Origin: Roseiconus nitratireducens
GTDB taxonomy: Bacteria; Planctomycetota; Planctomycetia; Pirellulales; Pirellulaceae
NCBI RefSeq assembly: GCF_008629675.1
Contig: NZ_VWOX01000002.1
Location: forward strand, 372,001-436,000
Direction: 5' to 3'
DNA: 64,000 nt
Part shown: one piece after another, positions 1 through 8,916 of the stretch
How positions within the stretch are numbered: the stretch's first letter is position 1
How the letters are laid out: each line of letters starts with the position of its first letter
Made by a program: the position numbers and the translations under genes
Notes under the pieces: model-generated
Database searches by the model: none
What the model saw: only the letters and a program-made list of their open reading frames with translations
Told to the model about the DNA's origin: nothing

Positions 1-112
1 ATAGAGGGTCAAGATTGGTACGTTGAAGAATCACGGAGATTTGAAAACGCCATGCTCAGTCCGCCGGCACGCAAAGCGCGCCCGAGCTTGCATGACATCG
101 ATCGACGGTCCC

Positions 113-1300
113 CTAAAGAGATTCGTTGATCACTTCGCGATTGGCGCGAGTTCCGAGCGCCCCCCACAGCCCGTACGGGCTCGGGGCTCCCGGCAGGTAG
201 TTGTCGGCGCCGCCGTCGGCCGGCAGACGAACCATCGGGTTGTTCGAATTCCCGGCCTCGATCGAATCGGTGATGAAGGTCACCGAACCGTCACAGAGCA
301 ACACGTGGCACCCGCCTTGGTGACGACTGGCGGGCGGCAAGACTTCGGCATTGGCCCAATTGGTCGAAGTGCAAAACTCTCGGTTCGGCGGCAAGATGGT
401 GGTGAATGCCGAGAACGGGTTGTAGGCCGACGCCCACCGAAACCCTCGACCGTTGTAGTTGGAGGTTCGCGGCGGTGCCGATGGTCCCCAGAATTGCGGT
501 CGCTGCGGATCCTTGAATCCCAAGTCCGCGCAGTCATTGGGGTTGTCCAGCGGGTTGGCGCCACCGGCGGAAGCGAGCGGGATGGTCCGCACGTCGTTGT
601 CGCCCAAGTCGGTCGCGATCTCTCCCATGCAGATGGTGTTGGACAAGCCGTCCAGAATATCGCGGAACGCCAATTGCCGGTGCAGGACAAATGCCCCTCG
701 GTGAGACGCCCGAGACTGCGCCGAGCGGGTCGCGTTTTCATGCAACCACAACGACAGGGCACCCTGATTGATCAAATATCCCGAATCACCAACGCAGACC
801 GCGTAGTTGGTCCGGCCCAACGCGGGCAATCCCGTTCCAGGGTCGCTGGGGCAGCGGTAAGTCGGTATCTCCGTCGTCCACGGCTTGTAGTCGATCTCTT
901 CTTGCGTCGGCCCCATCGCTGGCCACACGCCGTTCTCGTTGCTGGGGTTGGCGATCTGTTCCCACAGCCCTTGTTGCTCGATGAACGGCGTCAGCGAAAC
1001 CAGGATGCTCAGCATCTTGTTGTTGTACAAATCACTTTGCTGGTACCAGTACGATACGAATGCCGGGGAATCATCATCGGTCCCCGCACCCTGCATGGGC
1101 ATCTTTTTGAATGCACTGTGGTAGTTGTGGATCCCCAGACCGATCTGCTTGAAGTTGTTACTGCAACTCATCCGGCGAGCCGCTTCGCGAGCGGATTGAA
1201 CGGCGGGAAGCAGCAAACCAACCAGGATTCCGATGATGGCGATGACCACCAGAAGCTCCACAAGCGTGAATCCTGCGGAAAAAGAACGTCGACGATTCAT
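113..1300 (-). CDS. DUF1559 domain protein with type IV prepilin-like leader
   Basis: 395-residue member of the DUF1559 family, which is greatly expanded in Planctomycetes. The N-terminus has a short basic leader followed by FTLVELLVVIAIIG, the typical prepilin cleavage and methylation motif plus hydrophobic helix. The rest is predicted to be outside the cytoplasmic membrane. Near residues 325-338 it has the family's histidine/glycine/DG box (HQGG...CDGSV). The start is ATG with GGAG about 10 bases upstream. It is divergent from the XylR-like regulator. The exact role is unknown; a pseudopilin-like or surface structural role is the usual family guess. Confidence 0.93.
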   Translation of the reverse strand: MNRRRSFSAGFTLVELLVVIAIIGILVGLLLPAVQSAREAARRMSCSNNFKQIGLGIHNYHSAFKKMPMQGAGTDDDSPAFVSYWYQQSDLYNNKMLSILVSLTPFIEQQGLWEQIANPSNENGVWPAMGPTQEEIDYKPWTTEIPTYRCPSDPGTGLPALGRTNYAVCVGDSGYLINQGALSLWLHENATRSAQSRASHRGAFVLHRQLAFRDILDGLSNTICMGEIATDLGDNDVRTIPLASAGGANPLDNPNDCADLGFKDPQRPQFWGPSAPPRTSNYNGRGFRWASAYNPFSAFTTILPPNREFCTSTNWANAEVLPPASRHQGGCHVLLCDGSVTFITDSIEAGNSNNPMVRLPADGGADNYLPGAPSPYGLWGALGTRANREVINESL

Positions 1301-1724
1301 AACGGCTCCAATTAAACCTGACTGACGGAAAGTGTTCCGAACCCGCCTTCGGTGTTGTGACGTCGAAGTTCTAGCTGCGAACCGGATCGTGCTCTGTGCC
1401 CATCAGTTCGCCCGGTTTGCCGTTTCGTTCAGGGACGAGAGTAGGTGCCACGGAGCCCCGTTACATCGAGATTGCGGGGCAAACGACAAAGGTTGTCAGG
1501 CCACTTTTCCGCGAATCATTTTCCGGGCCCGTTCACAGGCCGGTTAAAGGTTTGATTCGTCGATCAGGAAACGAAGACCGAATCACCTTCCGGCAACGTC
1601 TCAGTGCCCTGACCGGGCAGAATTCCGCCCCAGGGAGGGCCAATTTGCCATTTCGTAAAAAGTGCTATCCTGTTTCGTACTGCGGGGTGCGTTATCGACG
1701 GGATGTGGAACAGATGAGTGGCTG
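1301..1724. other. Divergent intergenic region, DUF1559 gene / XylR-like regulator
   Basis: 424 bases without a convincing gene. It must hold promoters for both divergent genes. A possible promoter for the regulator is TTGCCA (1645-1650) with TATCCT (1666-1671), although the 15-base spacing is short. A direct repeat TTTCGTA occurs at 1651-1657 and 1673-1679 around that -10 box, which could be an operator. Confidence 0.35.
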
Positions 1725-2897
1725 ATGGCCGACAACACGATTCCAATCGCTGTGATTCTGCCGGCGGGTCAGGAGTTCGCGTCTCGATTGATGACCGGGG
1801 TCAATCACTACCGGGATGAGCGTCCCGAGCTCGATCCGCTGGAGCTGCACTACCGCAATGCCGATGACAACCCGTTGGTGCGTGAACGTGTGGACGTCGC
1901 CGGCGCCATTCTGTGGGTGGATCGGAACAGTGCCTGGCCGCCGACGATCGTTGCGCGGGGCGTCAAGGCCGTCAATTGTTGTTTCGACTGGCGGGGCGAA
2001 CCTGGCATCGTGTCGCTGGGCATCGATTTGGACGCCAGCTGTGACTTGGTCCTTTCCCACGTCTCCTCCATCGCCCCGCGTCAGTTTGCGGTTGTCGGGG
2101 TCAATTTTTCCAAGCGTCCGCACTCGGCCGCACTGTGCCAACGATTGGTCGATCGGGCCGCCGAGGACGGCTGGTCGGCCAAGACACACGAGATCCAAGG
2201 ACCGCACCCGGACGAACAACGCCGGCGGATGACCGAGGTCGCTGCTGAATCGGAACTGCTGGAGTTTCTCCGAAATCTGGAGAAGCCGGCGTTCCTGTGG
2301 TGTGAGAATGATCACGTCGCAAGGATGCTCTGCAACGCGGCGGAACACCTGCATCTTTCGGTGCCGGAACAATTGGCGATCATGGGGTCGGGAGACTACC
2401 GTGTCGCCTCTCACTATTCTCCATCGCTCTCGACCCTGCCTCGTCCGGCTGAAGAAATGGGCTACGCCGCGGCCAGGTTATTGCACGAGTGGATCCTGGA
2501 GGATGGGGCCCAGCCACCGGACCTCGAAATCCCGCCGCGTCCCATTCTGATGCGGCAGTCCACCGTGGATACGACGAACTGGGAAAAGATCCGTCAAGCA
2601 CGGCTGTTGATCGAAACGGAAGCCTGCAACGGGATCACGGTGGATCGCATTTGCCGCCGGGTTCAATTGTCCAAAGGCACGTTCACCAAGCGGTACGCCA
2701 CACTTTACGGCGTGACCCCCGGTGCCGACATCAGTAACGTCAAGATTGAAACGGCAAAACGATTGCTCCGTGAATCCAGTCAAAGCGTGGCGGAGGTCGG
2801 CAGCACGATCGGTTTCAGCGAGCAATCCAAGTTCAGTAAGTTCTTTAAACGCTGGACGGGGCTGACTCCCACACAGTATCGGCGGTCACCGACGTAG
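1725..2897 (+). CDS. AraC-family transcriptional regulator, XylR type
   Basis: 390 residues. Residues about 5-270 form a periplasmic-binding-protein-like (LacI/XylR type) sensor, including the typical late segment with 'IMGSGD' and 'LSTLPRPAEEMG'. Residues about 285-390 form an AraC double helix-turn-helix ending in the family signature around GFSEQSKFSKFFKRWTGLTP. This is the architecture of E. coli XylR, a sugar-responsive activator. I chose the ATG at 1725 because the folded domain begins just after it; an in-frame ATG at 1662 would add 21 unlikely residues. No sugar catabolic gene is adjacent, so the effector and targets are unknown. Confidence 0.9.
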   Translation: MADNTIPIAVILPAGQEFASRLMTGVNHYRDERPELDPLELHYRNADDNPLVRERVDVAGAILWVDRNSAWPPTIVARGVKAVNCCFDWRGEPGIVSLGIDLDASCDLVLSHVSSIAPRQFAVVGVNFSKRPHSAALCQRLVDRAAEDGWSAKTHEIQGPHPDEQRRRMTEVAAESELLEFLRNLEKPAFLWCENDHVARMLCNAAEHLHLSVPEQLAIMGSGDYRVASHYSPSLSTLPRPAEEMGYAAARLLHEWILEDGAQPPDLEIPPRPILMRQSTVDTTNWEKIRQARLLIETEACNGITVDRICRRVQLSKGTFTKRYATLYGVTPGADISNVKIETAKRLLRESSQSVAEVGSTIGFSEQSKFSKFFKRWTGLTPTQYRRSPT

Positions 2898-3071
2898 GTC
2901 ATCCTTTTCCTCGCTGTGCCATCATCCACGTGGCGAGGACCATCCAAGCGGCAACCACGGGCATGCTCCCAGCGGGAATGGGGGATTGGAAAGCGGTACC
3001 CCGGCGAAGGGTCACGCGGTCGCCGCGCGGCGGCTACAATCCTCTCGTGGCCGTCCATTGTGTCAGCCCGC

Positions 3072-3139
3072 GGGGCGCCGGTACGCTCGGGGCGCCGGTA
3101 CCCGCGGGGCGCCGGTACCCGCGGGGCAGCGGTATCGTC
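3072..3139. repeat. 17-bp tandem repeat, about 4 copies
   Basis: The unit is GGGGCGCCGGTACCCGC. Copies lie at 3072-3088 (last bases differ), 3089-3105 and 3106-3122 (identical), and 3123-3139 (degenerate). Each unit contains the palindrome GGCGCC and a GGTACC-like core. The array ends exactly at the stop codon of the minus-strand zinc-ribbon gene, so it lies in that gene's 3' flank. No unique spacers are present. Confidence 0.9.
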
Positions 3140-3332
3140 ATGCGGACAGCGTGACCATCCAGAGGAACACCGCGATCAAGGTTGTCACCGTCAGCAAGGC
3201 GCCCAGCGTCCAGCGGCGGCGGAAGCCTTTCATGGGGATTCGTCGGACAGGGCTCTCGCACCAGGGGCACGTTTCCCGATTCGCGTGGACGCGCGCACCG
3301 CAATCCGCACACGTTTGCCAATTCGTTGTCAC
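3138..3332 (-). CDS. Small zinc-ribbon protein with C-terminal membrane anchor
   Basis: 64-residue protein. Residues 8-25 carry two Cys-x-x-Cys knuckles (CADC and CPWC) spaced as in a zinc ribbon. A basic stretch (MKGFRRRW) follows, then one hydrophobic helix (about residues 42-60) at the very C-terminus. The organised Cys pairs and the helix argue against a chance frame. It is divergent from the radical SAM gene; only 14 bases separate the two chosen starts, so one of the starts may be further in. The function is unknown. It may be a tail-anchored metal-binding adaptor. Confidence 0.65.
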   Translation of the reverse strand: MTTNWQTCADCGARVHANRETCPWCESPVRRIPMKGFRRRWTLGALLTVTTLIAVFLWMVTLSA

Positions 3333-3346
3333 CGAACGCTCATCCG

Positions 3347-4210
3347 ATGGTGTCTCCGCAAAATCGCCCCTTGGACTTTCTATTGGAGCAGGAACCGTTT
3401 CGGAGGGCCAACACGGACGTCAACTTGGTGGACGTTTCGACAATCTTTTTGCTCGGTCAACGATGTCCGGTGGGCTGCGCGATGTGTGACCTTCATGTCG
3501 GCCTGCTAGAGCAGCCGACGCCGGCCGGTGCGATCCCAAATCAGATCGACTTTGCCCAACAGAGATTGCCAACGACGCCGTGGATCAAGCTTTACAACGG
3601 CGGGAACTTTTTTGATCCCAGCGGGATCCCCCCCACCGATTTGCCGGCCATCGCGGATCGTTGTCGGTCCTACGACCGGGTCGTGGTGGAGAACCATCCT
3701 CGTTTTGGCTCGCACCGGCATCGCGAGTTTCGCGACTCGATTCCAGGACGACTGGAAGTGGCCGTCGGACTGGAAAGCGTCCAACCGAGGTTCCTGGATC
3801 GAATCAACAAACGAATGACGCGAGACGATTTCGATCGCTATGCCCGCCGTCTCGAACAATGGGACATCGATTTGCGAGTGTTCTTGATCGTGGGAGCCCC
3901 TGGCCTGTCGATCGCCGAATCGATCCGCTGGGCACGGTTATCGGTCCGGCACGCGATGTCCGCCGGTGCGCGGCACATCAGTTTGATTCCCGCCCGCTCT
4001 GGCAGCGGATGGAATGGCCAGGCCGGAGCCTTGCCGCAAATCACCGCCGATGTGCTGGGCGAATTGTTTTCCGCGTCTCTCGAAGATCTGAGCGGCCCCG
4101 CTTGCTTGTCGGTCGACCTGTGGGGTTTCCAACAGCCGGGCATTGAAGCGGAAGCCCGGTCGGAACTGGGGCGTCTGGAATCGGCCATTCGCAATCAGGT
4201 ATCGCTGTGA
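3347..4210 (+). CDS. Radical SAM protein (Elp3/RaSEA-like)
   Basis: 287 residues from the ATG at 3347. The cluster motif CPVGCAMC (Cys40, Cys44, Cys47) fits the CxxxCxxC [4Fe-4S]/SAM site. It is followed by 'LYNGGNFFDP', 'VAVGLESV' and 'IVGAPGLS', features seen in TIM-barrel radical SAM enzymes of the Elp3/archaeosine-synthase-like group. The stop overlaps the GTG start of the flavoprotein gene by four bases (GTGA), so the two are translationally coupled and probably act on the same substrate. An in-frame start at 3182 would add 55 low-complexity residues and run through the divergent small gene, so I rejected it. The substrate is unknown. Confidence 0.85.
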   Translation: MVSPQNRPLDFLLEQEPFRRANTDVNLVDVSTIFLLGQRCPVGCAMCDLHVGLLEQPTPAGAIPNQIDFAQQRLPTTPWIKLYNGGNFFDPSGIPPTDLPAIADRCRSYDRVVVENHPRFGSHRHREFRDSIPGRLEVAVGLESVQPRFLDRINKRMTRDDFDRYARRLEQWDIDLRVFLIVGAPGLSIAESIRWARLSVRHAMSAGARHISLIPARSGSGWNGQAGALPQITADVLGELFSASLEDLSGPACLSVDLWGFQQPGIEAEARSELGRLESAIRNQVSL

Positions 4211-5703
4211 CCCGTGATTCTTTTGATGTTCTGATCGTCGGATCAGGTTTCTCCGGTTCCATCCTGGCACGGATTCTGGCGACGGCCGGCCGGAAAGTGG
4301 TCCTGGTCGATTCCGTCGCGCATCCTCGTTTCGCAATCGGAGAATCGTCCACACCGATCGCCGATCGCTTGCTGGCCGCTATAGGACAACGGTACAGGCT
4401 TGCTGACCTGATTCAGCTCTCGTGCTACGGCAGCTGGCAGTCCCAGTTTCCACAGCTGGCGTGCGGAAAGAAACGGGGGTTCAGCTATTTCGACCACCGC
4501 GAACCCGGCGGTGAACGTGCTTCGCCGCCTGGCAAGTCAAGTATCCCGGATGGCCAGCGTCCCGAAAGCCAACTCGGGGAGCGAAGCTTGCTGGTCGCGG
4601 CGAGCCCGAATGATGAACGCAGCGATACACACTGGTACCGAAGCGACGTCGACCACTTTCTCTTTCAACGGGCGAAGGACGCTGGGGTCCAGTGCCTGGA
4701 AACCTGCGAGGTCGTGGAATTTTGTCCCGGAGAACCTAATCGGATTCGGATGGCGGATGGACGTGTCCTGATCGCAGATCAGGTCGTTGATGCCTCGGGA
4801 CGATCGGCGGTGACCGCGCGTCTGCTGGATCGCCCCGACTGGACCGTTCGCCTGCGGACTCGAACCTGTTGTTCTTTCAGCCACTATGAGAACGTCTCAT
4901 CGTTCTCGAATCACTTCGATCGCATGCATCAAGATCGGCGGGCGACGGTACCCTTTGATGCGGACGACGCAGCGCAGCATCACTTGGTCGACGGAGGCTG
5001 GGTGTGGATGCTGCGGATGAACAACGGGATCACGAGCATCGGATGCACGCTTACAGGAGATCATCCGGCGTCGGTGGCGCGCAGCCAGCGACTGATGGAA
5101 TCTCGCTTTGAAGATTACCCGGCCATCCACGCCGTGTTGCAGTGTGCACGACCAAGCGAGGCGATCGGTGTCCGGAGCATCGGCCGACTGCAGCACTTTC
5201 GCAATCCAATGGTGGCGCCAACCTGCTGGATGCTACCGACGACCGCGGCCACTTTGGATCCGTTGCATAGTACGGGGATCGCCCATGCCTTGGCTGGCGT
5301 GCACCGCCTCGCCCGCTTGATCCTCCAGGGTCCGACGCAATCTGCCATCGACGAATACCAATCGGTGGTCGTGGGGGAACTGTTGCATTTAGATCGTCTG
5401 ATCCAGCTGGCGTATTCCGCCATGGCATCGTTCGCTCGATTTGAAGCCGCCTGCATGATCTACTTTGCCGCGGCGATCCACACGGAAGAACGACTGCAAG
5501 CGGGAGAACTCCCCCGGACGTTCTGGCTTGCCGATGACGACCGCTTCGTGGCGATGGTCGCCCGCGCGGAACAGTGGATCGTTTCCGGCGCCCCCGACGG
5601 GGAAGTCGTCGGCGCGGTCCGTCGGTTGCTGGAACCATTCAATCAAATCGGCTTGCTGCACGAAGACGTGCATCGCCGGTATGCGTATACCGCGACCAAA
5701 TGA
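4207..5703 (+). CDS. FAD-dependent oxidoreductase, tryptophan-halogenase-like
   Basis: 498 residues with a GTG start overlapping the radical SAM stop. The N-terminal Rossmann motif GSGFSG (12-17) and the acidic strand end (VLVD, to Asp35) bind FAD. The 'GESSTP' segment at residue 45 and 'GGWVWMLRM' around residue 260 resemble the flavin-dependent halogenase / geranylgeranyl-reductase superfamily. 'VVDASGRSA' is the second FAD-binding segment. I cannot point to the catalytic lysine of true halogenases, so oxidation or reduction is as likely as halogenation. The coupling implies one two-step modification pathway with the radical SAM enzyme. Confidence 0.85.
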   Translation: MTRDSFDVLIVGSGFSGSILARILATAGRKVVLVDSVAHPRFAIGESSTPIADRLLAAIGQRYRLADLIQLSCYGSWQSQFPQLACGKKRGFSYFDHREPGGERASPPGKSSIPDGQRPESQLGERSLLVAASPNDERSDTHWYRSDVDHFLFQRAKDAGVQCLETCEVVEFCPGEPNRIRMADGRVLIADQVVDASGRSAVTARLLDRPDWTVRLRTRTCCSFSHYENVSSFSNHFDRMHQDRRATVPFDADDAAQHHLVDGGWVWMLRMNNGITSIGCTLTGDHPASVARSQRLMESRFEDYPAIHAVLQCARPSEAIGVRSIGRLQHFRNPMVAPTCWMLPTTAATLDPLHSTGIAHALAGVHRLARLILQGPTQSAIDEYQSVVVGELLHLDRLIQLAYSAMASFARFEAACMIYFAAAIHTEERLQAGELPRTFWLADDDRFVAMVARAEQWIVSGAPDGEVVGAVRRLLEPFNQIGLLHEDVHRRYAYTATK

Positions 5704-5748
5704 CATCCCGGGGCAGACTTCTCACCGGCCATCTGGTAGACCATCGCC

Positions 5749-6732
5749 ATGAACAAATCACCACGAATCTTCCTGACCCGGCGACTTCCGCCGCAGACGA
5801 TGCGTCGACTGGACGAATCGGCCACCTTGCTTTCCGTCGATCTGGATCGCCCCCTCCGTCCCGAGGAGTTGGCGGAGGGGATCAGAGACGCCGACGGTCT
5901 GATCTGTTTGCTGACCGACAAGATCGACGGCGAATTGCTGGACGCGAATCCCGATTTAAAAGTGGTTTCCAACTATGCCGTCGGGTTCAACAACATCGAT
6001 CTCCAGGCGGCAACCGAACGTCACGTCGCGGTCACCAACACGCCGGACGTGTTGACCGATTGCACCGCCGACATGGCGTGGGCTCTGTTGATGACATCCG
6101 CACGGCGGGTGCTGGAAGGGGATCGCCTGGTGCGTTCAGGACAATGGTCCGGATGGGGTCCGTTGCAACTGTTGGGAACCGAGGTCACCGGTTCCACCCT
6201 CGGACTGGTCGGATTTGGACGCATCGCCCAAGCGGTCGCACAACGGGCCAAAGCATTTCAGATGCGCATTCTGTACTGGAATCGCACCCGACTTTCGCCC
6301 CAGCGCGAAGCCGAACTGGGTGTCGAATACCGTGAACTGGATGAACTGCTGCCGGAATGCGATTTTGTTTCCATCCACGTCGCCCTGTGTGACCAGACGC
6401 GTCATCTGATCTCCGCACCGCAATTTGCTGCAATGAAATCGTCCGCAACGTTGATCAACACGGCGCGGGGAGCGGTCGTGGATGAAGAAGCCTTGGTCGC
6501 GGCGCTTCAACGGAGCGACATCGCTGCGGCGGCCTTGGACGTTTATGAACACGAGCCCGAGGTGCAGGCGCCGCTGCTTGAAATGGACAACGTCGTGTTG
6601 GCGCCGCACTTGGGGAGCGCAACGATCAACACGCGGACGAAGATGGGGAACCTGGCGTTGGAAAACTGCCTGGCGGCGTGCCGCGGCGAGCGGCCACCCA
6701 ACTTGGTCAACACCGACTGGACTGCTCGGTAA
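5749..6732 (+). CDS. D-2-hydroxyacid dehydrogenase (glyoxylate/hydroxypyruvate reductase type)
   Basis: 327 residues, normal length for the family. Catalytic triad candidates are Arg240 (in NTARG), the Glu in the DVYEHEP segment (267-270) and His287 (in APHLGS). The NAD-binding fold has GFGRIA near residue 155. The sequence 'NYAVGFNNIDL' and the length match D-glycerate dehydrogenase (GyaR/GhrB-like) better than long-form SerA, because there is no ACT domain. It probably reduces glyoxylate or hydroxypyruvate with NAD(P)H in the cytosol. It starts 45 bases after the flavoprotein gene and may be co-transcribed. It converges on the SulP gene. Confidence 0.9.
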   Translation: MNKSPRIFLTRRLPPQTMRRLDESATLLSVDLDRPLRPEELAEGIRDADGLICLLTDKIDGELLDANPDLKVVSNYAVGFNNIDLQAATERHVAVTNTPDVLTDCTADMAWALLMTSARRVLEGDRLVRSGQWSGWGPLQLLGTEVTGSTLGLVGFGRIAQAVAQRAKAFQMRILYWNRTRLSPQREAELGVEYRELDELLPECDFVSIHVALCDQTRHLISAPQFAAMKSSATLINTARGAVVDEEALVAALQRSDIAAAALDVYEHEPEVQAPLLEMDNVVLAPHLGSATINTRTKMGNLALENCLAACRGERPPNLVNTDWTAR

Positions 6733-6787
6733 CGGCCAGCGGATTTCCACGCTGCGGTACCGCCATTCTGCCGATCCTGGAGAACGT

Positions 6788-6804
6788 CGGTCAACCGTTG
6801 ACCG
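6788..6804. terminator. Small inverted repeat between convergent genes
   Basis: CGGTCAA-CCG-TTGACCG forms a perfect 7-bp stem with a 3-base loop. It sits over the stop codon of the SulP gene and between two convergent genes. There is no T-tract on either side, so this is only a possible bidirectional transcription end. Confidence 0.25.
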
Positions 6805-8836
6805 CCTGGAGGTTCTCATTCGAAAGCTTACTCGTCTCGTCCAACGGTTCCTCGTTGGTGCCGACGAATGGTTCCAACCCGGAAACTTGCACGGTGTCCG
6901 CATAGAACGTCAGCCGATGATTTGGCTGCAGCTCGCGTCGCAGGTATTCCATCATGCGTTCGCACGCGTCCTTGGGAGCCAGGATCTCGATCCGGACCTG
7001 GGAAAGCGGTTCGACAACACCGGTCGGCAGGTTGCTCCGTCCGCTGCCGTAACACGGAATCGACGTGAATCCGCTGGCGCCCAAACGGACCAATTCGCGT
7101 TCCACGGTTTGCTCCAAGTCGGGATCGGTGACGATCGTCAACCGTTTGACCGTGCAAATTCCTTTGCGGCGAGCAGACTGGGCGTGAGCGGCGAATGGCT
7201 GGTGGGCATCCAGGCCGACGACCTCAAAATTCAACCCCTGTTGGGCGAAGTCGGATTCCATCTCGTGCAGTTTGTCCATCACGCTGTGATCGACCAGATG
7301 CGTTTCCGACAGGTCAAATCGGACATTCTTGCGTTCCAGCAACCCGACGCGCTCGATCTGTCGGCGAATCGGAATCCAGTTGCTGAAGACGGCAGATTTG
7401 AACGCCCGGATCGACACGGTTTCCCCGTCGTCGTCGCTGATCTCGATATCAGGCTTGAACAGGGACCGAAGGGGGACTCCATTTGCCAGGTGAATGGCGA
7501 CCTTCGTGGCAATCCCGATGGCAATCCCGATTAGCAAATCTGTCGCCAGCACGGCAACCAATGTGACCACAAAAATCACGAACTGTTCGCGCCCGATCTT
7601 CCACACGTTCATGAACTCGCTGGGGTGGGCAAGGCGAAATCCGGTGTAGATCAGCATCGCCGCCAGAGCGGCCATCGGAATCCGGTGCAGCACCATCGGA
7701 ATGAACGCCACACAGACCAGAAGAAACATTCCGTGCCAGAAATCGGCGAAACGCGTGCGCGCACCATTATCGATGTTCGCTTTACTCCGCACGATCTCCG
7801 AAATCATGGGAAGTCCGCCAACCAACGCGCAACAGAGGTTGCCGGCACCGACCGCCACCATGTCGCGATCCATGCTGCTTTTCCGCTTCCAAGGGTCAAT
7901 GATGTCGACCGCCTTGGCACTCAGTAGCGATTCCAAGCTACCGATAATGAAAAACATAAACACCCATTTCCAGGCAACTGGCTGCTGCAGCGCGGCGAAA
8001 TCAGGGGCCGTCAACGAGTCGAACATTCCGAAGACACGGTCAGGCATGTCCACCAAATAGGTTTCGTCAAGCTGATACTCATGGTTCTGAAGCGTGTAAG
8101 AATGCTTGTGCATCAGATCGAACCCCATCCCCAGCGGGATGGCGACCAGCAGGACGATCAGCGGCGATGGAAGCTTCTTGAGTATCGGAAATTTTTTGCC
8201 GGCCAGTGGCCAGGCGAACATGATCAGGACGCTGATCAGCCCGATCGCGGCGATCGCCGGATTCGCCGCGGCAAGGAATTCGGGGATGCGTTGGAGCAAA
8301 TCCAGGGGTTCGCCCGAGGCGCTCACTCCCAACGCCACCGGGATCTGTTTGGCGATGATGATCACACCGATTGCCGCCAGCATCCCATGGACGGCCGAGA
8401 TCGGAAAAAACTCGCCCAGAATGCCCGCACGAAACATCCCGAACAAGATCTGCAGGACCGCCGCCGCGACTCCGACGGCAAGGGCCGCGCGGTAGGCCGC
8501 CGTATCAATACTGGTCCAATCCCCGACCATGCCGTCGCCACCGAAGTCGCTGATGCAGCCGATGGCGATCACGATCAAACCAGCCGCCGGACCCTTAATT
8601 GTCAGTTCTGAATCACTGATGATCGTGGCAACCACCGAACCGATGATCGCGGTGAAAATCCCCGCGATCGGCGGATAGCCGCTGGCGATCGAGATGCCCA
8701 GACACAGGGGCAGGGCGATTAGAAAGACGAGCAAGCCGGAGACAAAGTCGTACTTGAAGTACTTGGTAAACCCCGCGAGATTCCCGCGAGGCTTTTCCAG
8801 CTCAGCCGGAGTCGACGAATTCATAGAAGATTCCAT
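6791..8836 (-). CDS. SulP anion (probably bicarbonate) transporter with STAS and SbtB-like PII domains
   Basis: 681 residues. Residues about 30-440 are a multi-helix SulP transport domain ([31 protein letters not shown]). Residues about 465-550 are a STAS domain ([19 protein letters not shown]). Residues about 558-655 look like a PII protein of the SbtB type: 'RLTIVTD', 'LGASGFT', 'YGSGRSN', then 'VRIEIL'. SbtB has KLVIVTE, GASGYT and GGKGSRN at the same places. SulP proteins of the BicA type are bicarbonate importers, and SbtB senses adenine nucleotides in carbon uptake. It is last in the dab operon, 80 bases after the NuoM-like gene. A start at Met5 (8824), which has GGAA upstream, is also possible. 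Bicarbonate as substrate is inferred from context. Confidence 0.88.
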   Translation of the reverse strand: MESSMNSSTPAELEKPRGNLAGFTKYFKYDFVSGLLVFLIALPLCLGISIASGYPPIAGIFTAIIGSVVATIISDSELTIKGPAAGLIVIAIGCISDFGGDGMVGDWTSIDTAAYRAALAVGVAAAVLQILFGMFRAGILGEFFPISAVHGMLAAIGVIIIAKQIPVALGVSASGEPLDLLQRIPEFLAAANPAIAAIGLISVLIMFAWPLAGKKFPILKKLPSPLIVLLVAIPLGMGFDLMHKHSYTLQNHEYQLDETYLVDMPDRVFGMFDSLTAPDFAALQQPVAWKWVFMFFIIGSLESLLSAKAVDIIDPWKRKSSMDRDMVAVGAGNLCCALVGGLPMISEIVRSKANIDNGARTRFADFWHGMFLLVCVAFIPMVLHRIPMAALAAMLIYTGFRLAHPSEFMNVWKIGREQFVIFVVTLVAVLATDLLIGIAIGIATKVAIHLANGVPLRSLFKPDIEISDDDGETVSIRAFKSAVFSNWIPIRRQIERVGLLERKNVRFDLSETHLVDHSVMDKLHEMESDFAQQGLNFEVVGLDAHQPFAAHAQSARRKGICTVKRLTIVTDPDLEQTVERELVRLGASGFTSIPCYGSGRSNLPTGVVEPLSQVRIEILAPKDACERMMEYLRRELQPNHRLTFYADTVQVSGLEPFVGTNEEPLDETSKLSNENLQAVNG

Positions 8837-8916
8837 GGGTAAAGTGTTGAGGATGAAGGCCGGACGGCTTTCGCGTCTTGGCCGTAATCGTCCGTTTGTT
8901 CAGATTTGAAAGTGGT

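Noticed and set aside
23-1315. Long plus-strand frame opposite the DUF1559 gene
   Set aside because: It is the antisense shadow of a clear family member. Its translation is Arg/Val/Gly-rich without domain features.
3072-3139. CRISPR-like repeats
   Set aside because: Units are directly adjacent with no spacers, and no cas genes are nearby. The same holds for 62593-62668.
4207-5703. Confirmed tryptophan halogenase
   Set aside because: The fold resembles halogenases, but I cannot locate the catalytic Lys, so only the superfamily is named.
5749-6732. SerA phosphoglycerate dehydrogenase
   Set aside because: The protein is short and lacks the ACT/ASB domains; it fits glyoxylate/hydroxypyruvate reductase better.
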